From: an uncultured euryarchaeote
Lineage (GTDB): Archaea > Thermoplasmatota > Poseidoniia > Poseidoniales > Poseidoniaceae
Reading direction: 5' to 3'
Length of the DNA: 5,217 bases
NCBI GenBank assembly: GCA_937881505.1
Contig: CALGEM010000079.1
Coordinates: 1 to 5,217, forward strand
Part shown: positions 1 to 5,217 of the stretch, piece after piece
Position numbering within the stretch: the stretch's first letter is position 1
How the letters are laid out: the number at the start of each line of letters is the position of its first letter
The notes under the pieces: model-generated
What the model was told of the DNA's origin: nothing
Seen by the model: only the letters and a program-made list of their open reading frames with translations
Databases searched by the model: none
Made by a program: the position numbers and the translations under genes

Positions 1-3000
1 TTTCCATTAATATTTTTTCTTTTTTTAATGTTTGTTGGAGGTTGTGCCGGGGGTTTGGCCGCTGCTGACGCCGTCTCAGCAGCACCGGTCGCCTCCAAGG
101 CGGCCACGACTTTTTCTTCCTCGACAGCACCGGCTCCACGTCGTCGAAGCAAGACGCCAACACCGACGAGGGCGAGCAGGCCTCCACCACCAAGCATGAC
201 GGTGGCGGCGCCAAAGCCGGAGGAGGAATCGCTGACGGTTCGGCTCCAAACGTTATTTGTCTCATCGATTTCCCAAATCAGTCCTTCGCTGTCCACGGTG
301 ATTTCCAAGGTCCACGCACCCTCGGGGGCCGTGAAGGACCGCTTGACCGACTTTGCCGTGTTGGCGTCCATGGAGTAGAACACGGCTCGTCCCACCATGC
401 TCCGTTCGTCGCCCTGAACCAACTCGATCGTGGCGTTGAAGGGCGTTTCGAGCGTTTCACCACCGTTGGTGACGAAAAAGGAAAGGCGAATCTTCTCGCC
501 GGCTTTCAATTCCCCTTCCAATTCAACATTCTCCAACGCCAAATCCGGTCCAATGTTGTTGAGTGGTGCTTCAAGCCACGGGTCCAGTTCCGAATTGCCG
601 GTTGAGGAAACCAGCGCCCAACCTGCATCGTCTGCACCACTTGCCCAGCAGGTGAGGTCGGCTTGTTCGGAGAGGGTTGAGGGGTCGCCGAGGTCGCTGA
701 AGTCGTAGCGGAAACTGAACATGGTTTTGCCATCAAATACGGTCGTGGCGTTTCGCACCAGCGTGATTGGCTCCCAAGATTGTGCAAAGGACCGTATTTG
801 ACAGGTCAAGGAAAGCGGTGTCGACCACCCTTGTTCTTCAGCGATGTTGACGCCGATTTCCACATCATCGAGGTGGTAGCGGGAGATGGTATCGGTGATG
901 GCCGAGGGCATCATTTCGGGAGCTGCTGCGTCCAATTTGAACACAGGCAGGTCGTAGGTGCTGAGCATTTCAGTTTCAAGTGGATCCCAAAGCGTGAGCG
1001 TCATGTCTTGGACGAGGCCAGATTCCTTGGGAGTCGGAATACCCGTTTGCAAAACACCGTCAACGATGGAGACCGTTTCGCCTCCACGCCATGCTTCGCC
1101 CTGCAACAAGCCGTCCCATCGCAAACGCAAATCCCCTGAGTAGGGTGTTTGACTCGAGCGGTAGGTGACCCGTGCGGTCAGGTTGAGGTCATCGCCACCC
1201 ATGACGACCGAATCTTCGGAAAGGGTTTGTTGAACGGGCCCCTCTTCATCCATCAATCGCTCAACCTCAATGGCCATCTCTCGCTCGAGCACCCAGGATT
1301 CCGTGAAGTCAAAGCGTTGGGTGCCGTCGTAATCCTTCACCTGCACGTCGAGCTCGCCTTGAATCAGTCCGGCCATGGTCAGGCTCCACTGCACGGTGGC
1401 GGTGAACTCAACCGTGAGGACATCATTCTCGATGCTTACATCGCAGCCGCTGGGCAACAGCAAGAGGCGTTCATCCAAGGTTGAACAGGTGTCGTCAAGC
1501 GTCGTGTACTTCACGCCCAGTGATTCGTCGTTGCCCAATTCAATGCGCACTTCGTTGAGGTCGTCCAAACCGTTGGCGTCAGAAACTGAAACTCGCCAAC
1601 CGATGTCTTTGGATGGTTCCAGGCGCATCATGGTCTCACTCAGGAGGTTGGTCGTGGGGGCAAAGTCCAACAATGCTCCTTTGGTTGGCGTTCTGGATTC
1701 CCACCGAGCGTGTCCTTCTATAGCAGAAACGACAGGTATGCTGTAACCCGCTAAATCGGTGCCTTCCAACAGCACCCGTCCCCATTGGTGGTCATCGTTG
1801 ATGGTGTCGTTGACGGTGACGTTCACGGTCCAAAGGTTGCCGTTTTGGTGGGTGTAAAACAAGGCAGGTTGGTATTCTTCTCGCTGAGGTACGCCGTCGT
1901 TGGTGCCACCGTTGGTGCCGTCATCGCGGGCCTCAAGCCAGGTGTAGGCGCTCAACGTCTCGTTTGAGAAACCGCCCACATCATGGAAGGAGAAGGAAAC
2001 GGTCCGATAGACCTCTTCGTTGGTGTAGGCATCAAGGTCGGGTGTGACATCGAGCAAGGTCGGTCCCTCGCCGTTGATGATGAAGGTGAGCGGTGTTGAG
2101 TCCACGTTCAAGTCCCAATCCTCGCTTGTCCGTGCTTCAAACCAGATGCTCAATTCCCCAGAGAGTGCTTCGGGTGCATTGACCAAAGCGTGCTCCACTT
2201 GACCTGCTGGAAGCGTGAACCATTCTGAACTCTGATTGGACCAGATACGCTCGCCAACCGCATCTTCGTCGTATGTTTGCAAATCAAGATGAAGCCTGCA
2301 TTCAATGTTGCCACCCAAGAGTCGCAAACCGCTGTTGGTGAAGCGATGGTCAATGGTCAGGTTCAACGCCGTGTTGCCTGGCAAGACCTCGCCGGGTTCA
2401 ACCGATGCATCGCCTTGGCTGGACGCATCAGCCGTGACCTGCTCCAAAGTGACGGTGACGTCTCGGTCAATTGCGGTGATGTCGGGATGGACAAAGGTCG
2501 TGTTGCGCTCGGCGTGGGTGCTTGTTTTGAATTTCAGATGGTCGGTGGGAAGAGCGCCACTGAGGGAAAACGTCCAGTTCATCGTCAGGCCGTCAGCCGT
2601 CAGGGCGCCGGGGACGGCGCTCGCTTGTTGGTTGAACAAGAGCGAATCTGGGTCGTCGATGCTGAAGGTGGATGTGGTGCTGTTCCACTCAAGCGTGAGC
2701 CAGTTTGAATTGGCGTCATAACTGCCCGACGCATCGGTTGGATGCATGGCCAAGGTGTAGGTGCCATCCCTGGTTGTTGCGTGGTGTTCGGTGACCACGC
2801 TGACCGCTGAGGATGTGGGCTGCATGAAAGCCGGCGGAGGCGATGCGAATGCGGCTGTATCTGCGCCAATGGTCACGTTCAGCAGGGTTGGCGTGACCCA
2901 TTCCATGAGGCGATTGGTGGCGTACTTCACACGGTACTGAAGATAGGGCGTGTCTTCCAAAACGGCGGTCAGCGACTGGTTCCCAGCCGAAAAATAGGTG

Positions 3001-4406
3001 TTGACCGGGACGGTGGTTGGAAGCCAAGCTGCGGAGGCGATGCCCTGTTGAGACGAAGCCGTGCGGTATTGCAGCCCGATCATGGTACCGCTTGGCTCAA
3101 TGGCAGCGAAATTCAACCACAGGAGGCTGGCAGCACCGTCGGTGTTGCTACGAAGGTCCTGAATGGATGAGGTGAGCAACCCCTCTCGGTAGGTTGGGTT
3201 GGTGTGGTACTCGTTTTCTGCCAGGTACTGAATGCTCCACGTGCTGAATCGGGTGTTGCTTGAGTCACCGCCCGCGTACACGAGGGTGTCGTTGGCCAAC
3301 GCAATGGTCGAGTCGTACATGCCCACTTGCAAGGTCGCCCGAACATTCCAGTCGTTGACAAACGGGTCATAGCCGTAGGTTTTGTCGTTGGCTGTCCCCG
3401 ACCAGCCCGAAACTTCGTAGCCACCGTGGATGATGATTTCGTCGTTGAACACCGTAGCCGCATAGGACGAGAAAGCATAGGTGGCGTTGGGAAGTTGCGA
3501 CCACGTGTTGGTGATGGGGTCGTAAGCCTCAGTCAGGTTGGTCTCTTCTTCAACCGTGGTGTTGGCGATCGGGTCAAAGAAAACGGCAACGCCACCGTAG
3601 GCGATGAGTTTGCCACGGAACGAGACGAGGTCGAAGGAATGCCGTCGGTTATTCATGCTGGCGAGTTGGGTCCACGTGTCGTTGACCGGGTCGTAGCGGA
3701 GCAAGCGGTCCGTGGAATCTGAGCGGTCCTCGGCCGTCACGCCCCCTGCGACGTAGAGCATACCGCCCTGGCTGGCCACACCGGCAAGGCCGACGGATTG
3801 GTTGCCTGGCATGCTGGTTCCATAGCTCCAATTTCCAGCCGTGGCGTCGTAGACTTGGACCAAACCCGTGGCTTCAACGGCCGGGTTTGAGAACGGGTGA
3901 TGGTCGCCCACCGCGTAAATTTTGTCGCCGATGACGGCGCAGCCGTGGTATTGTTGAGATTCCTGGAGTTCCTCAACCGATGGGTTCCACGTTTTGTTGA
4001 CCATGTCGAAAATTTCAACGGATTTGGTGTTGGCTTCATCGCCCGTTTGAGACGGGTCAATGTCCACCCGGCCCCCGATGAGGAACACTTCGTTGGTTGA
4101 AGGGAGGTAGGCTGAACAGGCACCGGTACGCATCGACATCAAGCCAAAGCCACTGGTTGCGGTCCACGAGACTTGAGGGCGTTCAAGTTGTGTCAATCCC
4201 GAGGCCGGCGATTGCGTCAAATTCGTGTGCGTGAAGCCGTTGGAGGTGGCGAATTGGCTGGTGATTTGCACGGTCTCTTGGGGCTGAAGAATTGGGTCTT
4301 CAAGAAACGTTTCTTGACCTTGATTGACCAACAGGGGCATCAAAGGAACAGAAGCCATCAAGGCGACGATGAGAAGGGTCCACGCCCAACCTCGTTCCAG
4401 CCCCAT
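1..4406 (-). CDS. Giant secreted, membrane-anchored kelch/Ig-like/CARDB surface protein (3' end cut by window)
   Basis: One minus-strand frame stays open from ATG 4406 to position 1 (1468 full codons, no stop reached), so the C-terminus is missing. The start is well bounded: an in-frame TAG lies at 4431-4433 and no ATG, GTG or TTG falls between it and ATG 4406. The N-terminus is signal-like: charged MGLERG, then a hydrophobic core at about residues 9-27. Residues 90-391 hold six kelch repeats, with GG (or VGD) turns near 111, 166, 221, 271, 328 and 379 and the partner Trp at 140, 193, 245, 302, 353 and 390, consistent with a six-bladed beta-propeller. Residues about 408-513 look like a beta-sandwich, followed to about 1285 by Ig-like segments that I cannot assign to named families. 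Residues 1286-1391 fit CARDB, ending in the typical DETNN (1381-1385). A membrane helix (about 1399-1420), RRR (1421-1423) and an Ala/Pro-rich tail follow. About 22 N-x-S/T sequons and seven Cys are visible. The likely place is the outer face of the membrane; an adhesion or binding role is inferred, with no catalytic motif seen. Confidence 0.93.
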   Translation of the reverse strand, partial: MGLERGWAWTLLIVALMASVPLMPLLVNQGQETFLEDPILQPQETVQITSQFATSNGFTHTNLTQSPASGLTQLERPQVSWTATSGFGLMSMRTGACSAYLPSTNEVFLIGGRVDIDPSQTGDEANTKSVEIFDMVNKTWNPSVEELQESQQYHGCAVIGDKIYAVGDHHPFSNPAVEATGLVQVYDATAGNWSYGTSMPGNQSVGLAGVASQGGMLYVAGGVTAEDRSDSTDRLLRYDPVNDTWTQLASMNNRRHSFDLVSFRGKLIAYGGVAVFFDPIANTTVEEETNLTEAYDPITNTWSQLPNATYAFSSYAATVFNDEIIIHGGYEVSGWSGTANDKTYGYDPFVNDWNVRATLQVGMYDSTIALANDTLVYAGGDSSNTRFSTWSIQYLAENEYHTNPTYREGLLTSSIQDLRSNTDGAASLLWLNFAAIEPSGTMIGLQYRTASSQQGIASAAWLPTTVPVNTYFSAGNQSLTAVLEDTPYLQYRVKYATNRLMEWVTPTLLNVTIGADTAAFASPPPAFMQPTSSAVSVVTEHHATTRDGTYTLAMHPTDASGSYDANSNWLTLEWNSTTSTFSIDDPDSLLFNQQASAVPGALTADGLTMNWTFSLSGALPTDHLKFKTSTHAERNTTFVHPDITAIDRDVTVTLEQVTADASSQGDASVEPGEVLPGNTALNLTIDHRFTNSGLRLLGGNIECRLHLDLQTYDEDAVGERIWSNQSSEWFTLPAGQVEHALVNAPEALSGELSIWFEARTSEDWDLNVDSTPLTFIINGEGPTLLDVTPDLDAYTNEEVYRTVSFSFHDVGGFSNETLSAYTWLEARDDGTNGGTNDGVPQREEYQPALFYTHQNGNLWTVNVTVNDTINDDHQWGRVLLEGTDLAGYSIPVVSAIEGHARWESRTPTKGALLDFAPTTNLLSETMMRLEPSKDIGWRVSVSDANGLDDLNEVRIELGNDESLGVKYTTLDDTCSTLDERLLLLPSGCDVSIENDVLTVEFTATVQWSLTMAGLIQGELDVQVKDYDGTQRFDFTESWVLEREMAIEVERLMDEEGPVQQTLSEDSVVMGGDDLNLTARVTYRSSQTPYSGDLRLRWDGLLQGEAWRGGETVSIVDGVLQTGIPTPKESGLVQDMTLTLWDPLETEMLSTYDLPVFKLDAAAPEMMPSAITDTISRYHLDDVEIGVNIAEEQGWSTPLSLTCQIRSFAQSWEPITLVRNATTVFDGKTMFSFRYDFSDLGDPSTLSEQADLTCWASGADDAGWALVSSTGNSELDPWLEAPLNNIGPDLALENVELEGELKAGEKIRLSFFVTNGGETLETPFNATIELVQGDERSMVGRAVFYSMDANTAKSVKRSFTAPEGAWTLEITVDSEGLIWEIDETNNVWSRTVSDSSSGFGAATVMLGGGGLLALVGVGVLLRRRGAGAVEEEKVVAALEATGAAETASAAAKPPAQPPTNIKKRKNING

Positions 4407-4427
4407 GGCTTTTGCAGGTCCTCGGAG

Positions 4428-4435
4428 TTTCTATA
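4428..4435 (-). promoter_or_regulatory. TATA-like promoter element of the giant surface-protein gene
   Basis: The minus strand reads TATAGAAA here, centred about 25 nt before the A of ATG 4406. In archaea the TATA box sits about 26 nt upstream of the transcription start, so the transcript would begin at or next to the start codon. That agrees with no Shine-Dalgarno sequence being present directly upstream of the ATG (the preceding bases read GCAAAAGCC). A GAGG lies about 13-18 nt upstream, too far for normal pairing. A leaderless mRNA is therefore likely. The element is short and AT-rich, so chance cannot be ruled out. Confidence 0.5.
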
Positions 4436-4460
4436 CTCTTCTTCTTGCTGGATTAGGCGG

Positions 4461-4497
4461 TTTAATTGCTCCAAGCAATTCCGGGAAAATTTTCTTA
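4461..4497 (+). promoter_or_regulatory. Probable promoter region of the zinc-ribbon protein gene
   Basis: Two AT-rich candidates for the TATA element are visible. TTTAATT at 4461-4467 would place the start of transcription near 4490 and give a leader of about 30 nt. The palindrome GAAAATTTTC at 4485-4494, followed by TTA, would place it near 4515 and give an almost leaderless mRNA. The first option fits better with the weak Shine-Dalgarno-like AGGGGTG at 4506-4512. I cannot choose between them from sequence alone. Confidence 0.35.
4464..4480. promoter_or_regulatory. Perfect 7-bp inverted repeat, candidate operator
   Basis: AATTGCT at 4464-4470 and AGCAATT at 4474-4480 are exact reverse complements separated by CCA. 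The dyad lies near the middle of the 115-bp gap between two divergent genes. It overlaps one candidate TATA element of the rightward gene (TTTAATT, 4461-4467) and lies 29 bp upstream of the TATA element of the leftward gene. This is the form expected of a binding site for a dimeric helix-turn-helix regulator, but no regulator gene is present in the window. A hairpin role in RNA is less likely because the loop is only three bases and the position is upstream of both genes. Confidence 0.4.
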
Positions 4498-4505
4498 CAG
4501 CCCAG

Positions 4506-4512
4506 AGGGGTG
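4506..4512 (+). promoter_or_regulatory. Weak Shine-Dalgarno-like sequence
   Basis: AGGGGTG ends 9 nt before ATG 4522 and partly matches the GGAGGTGA consensus. It contains an in-frame GTG at 4510-4512 that could itself be a start and would add four residues. ATG 4522 is preferred because the CPHC knuckle then begins four residues after Met, as is common in short N-terminal zinc ribbons. Confidence 0.3.
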
Positions 4513-4521
4513 CTCTCTCCT

Positions 4522-5142
4522 ATGCTGGTTGAATGCCCTCATTGTGCTGAAGAGGTCGAGATTGAACCAGGGAATGGTTCGGTCTTTGAATGCCCTCATT
4601 GTGCCTCTGATTTTGAAGTTGAATCAAATTCAACAATAGAGGTTGATTACTCAGACCACTATTGGGGGCCTGCCTTAGATGCAGCGAACCCTGAACATTG
4701 TTTAGATTATATCGCACGCGTCGATGGTGAATTACCAGAAAACCGCTTGATTGAAGTCGCCGTAGACTCTCATTCAGAAATTGGAGGTGCTGTTTTCATG
4801 ATCCTTAGTATCATTGCAATCCCAGTTTTATTGATCATAATGTTGGTTCACGTCGTTCAAAACTCAAAAAGAGAACATCAGCGTTTTCTGTGGATCACGA
4901 GGTGGCGCATCTATCTCGACCCCACAGAGAAAGCAATCATCACCATCACCGATTTCAAAAACGGTTCATACCCAACACAAGTGGCTTATTTGGAAAGGTC
5001 TCTAGGGATTTCAAAGATATTCGGTGGTAGTGATGATCCAACATACTATACTCTCTCATTAAATCCTAAACAACGTTTGAGTTTTGACACCAGAAAACAA
5101 GCAGAAAAATGTCGTGAGAATATCCTGGCTGCATTGCAGTAA
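4522..5142 (+). CDS. N-terminal zinc-ribbon protein with one transmembrane helix, function unknown
   Basis: The product has 206 residues and ends at TAA 5140-5142. I do not recognise a named family. Residues 5-27 form a zinc ribbon: C5-P-H-C8 and C24-P-H-C27, two CPHC knuckles with 15 residues between them, expected to bind one zinc ion. An acidic linker of about 60 residues (28-87) follows. One strongly hydrophobic segment (about 89-112, with a central Pro101) should span the membrane and is followed by basic NSKREHQR (114-121). The C-terminal part (about 122-206) alternates beta-like stretches and ends in a helix (about 190-205); this could be a small PH-like or other alpha/beta fold, which is only a guess. 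The frame extends upstream to ATG 4324, but that would run into the giant gene's 5' end, so ATG 4522 is chosen. The gene is divergent from the giant surface-protein gene and is visibly more AT-rich. Confidence 0.88.
   Translation: MLVECPHCAEEVEIEPGNGSVFECPHCASDFEVESNSTIEVDYSDHYWGPALDAANPEHCLDYIARVDGELPENRLIEVAVDSHSEIGGAVFMILSIIAIPVLLIIMLVHVVQNSKREHQRFLWITRWRIYLDPTEKAIITITDFKNGSYPTQVAYLERSLGISKIFGGSDDPTYYTLSLNPKQRLSFDTRKQAEKCRENILAALQ
4529..4547 (+). repeat. Direct repeat copy 1, first CPHC knuckle
   Basis: These 19 bases recur exactly at 4586-4604, 57 bp (19 codons) downstream and in the same frame. The repeat encodes the Glu-Cys-Pro-His-Cys core of a zinc knuckle. The identity includes synonymous positions, which exceeds what the protein motif requires. 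Confidence 0.85.
4586..4604 (+). repeat. Direct repeat copy 2, second CPHC knuckle
   Basis: This is the second exact copy of the 19-base unit at 4529-4547. It encodes the second Cys pair of the zinc ribbon. The bases between the two copies show no obvious further repetition. Confidence 0.85.
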
Positions 5143-5185
5143 ACAGGTCGCAAAGTTCCGAATGAAGAAGTAGCAAGAAAGGGAG

Positions 5186-5217
5186 TGCTCGTACCGGGAT
5201 TTGAACCCGGGTCGAAG
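5186..5217 (-). tRNA. tRNA gene, 3' portion only (isotype not determinable)
   Basis: Read on the minus strand, the window edge begins inside the variable region (CTTCGAC). Next come a 5-bp T stem, CCGGG (5206-5210) pairing with CCCGG (5194-5198), around the seven-base T loop TTCAAAT (5199-5205), then the acceptor 3' strand TACGAGC (5187-5193) and discriminator A (5186). CCA is not encoded, since CTCCC follows, which is common in archaea. The missing 5' acceptor strand should read GCTCGTA. The anticodon lies outside the window. The bases before the T stem fit either a class I variable loop or the end of a long class II arm, so Leu is possible but unproven. Confidence 0.9.

Noticed and set aside
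1..26. The T-rich plus-strand stretch at the window start as a transcription terminator.
   Set aside because: On the minus strand it is an A-run rather than a T-run, and no plus-strand gene ends there within the window.
28..3722. Many short plus-strand open frames (for example 780-1139, 1375-1746, 2277-2708 and 3327-3722).
   Set aside because: They lie opposite the single continuous minus-strand frame, show no recognisable domains and overlap one another. Their translations mirror the GC-biased codons of the minus gene.
2150..4123. Short minus-strand frames such as 2600-2869, 3113-3478 and 3737-4123.
   Set aside because: They are out of frame with the giant gene, whose frame I checked at many positions (first codon base always 2 modulo 3). 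The giant gene carries clear kelch and CARDB motifs, and these do not.
4324..4521. Upstream extension of the zinc-ribbon gene to ATG 4324.
   Set aside because: It would overlap the first 83 bases of the divergent gene and both promoter regions, and the extra residues look unlike a conserved domain. The CPHC motif starts right after ATG 4522.
5143..5185. A terminator in the spacer between the zinc-ribbon gene and the tRNA.
   Set aside because: There is no stem-loop and no strong T-run on either strand; the best is a short CCCTTTCTT after the tRNA on the minus strand, too weak to call.
1..5217. CRISPR array, insertion sequence, riboswitch or phage module.
   Set aside because: I see no regularly spaced repeats, no terminal inverted repeats with a transposase, and no phage-like genes. 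The window is filled by two protein genes and a tRNA end.

Overview
The window most resembles a piece of a planktonic marine archaeon, probably a Poseidoniales (Marine Group II) type genome. This is an inference without a database search. It rests on four things: a very long secreted protein with kelch and CARDB domains and a C-terminal membrane anchor; a small membrane protein with a CPHC...CPHC zinc ribbon; a TATA-like element at the right distance for a leaderless archaeal transcript; and a tRNA 3' end with no encoded CCA.

Layout. Positions 1-4406 are one uninterrupted reading frame on the minus strand. It begins at ATG 4406 and is still open at position 1, giving at least 1468 codons. It encodes a signal or anchor sequence, six kelch repeats, a long series of beta-rich Ig-like segments, a CARDB domain, one transmembrane helix, an RRR stop-transfer and a cytoplasmic tail. 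Positions 4407-4521 are a 115-bp divergent intergenic region with promoter-like elements and a perfect 7-bp inverted repeat. Positions 4522-5142 on the plus strand encode a 206-residue zinc-ribbon protein with a single membrane helix. Positions 5143-5185 are a short tail-to-tail spacer. Positions 5186-5217 are the 3' end of a tRNA gene on the minus strand, cut by the window edge.

How the parts relate. The two protein genes are divergent and share one control region, so co-regulation is possible but unproven. Both products are predicted to be envelope or membrane proteins. The giant protein looks like a surface-displayed adhesion, recognition or binding protein with its bulk outside the cell. 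The small protein is AT-richer than its neighbour and has no recognised function. I see no CRISPR array, mobile element, riboswitch or clear new multi-gene system. The points most worth a second look are the giant protein's architecture, the divergent promoter with its dyad, and the topology of the zinc-ribbon protein.
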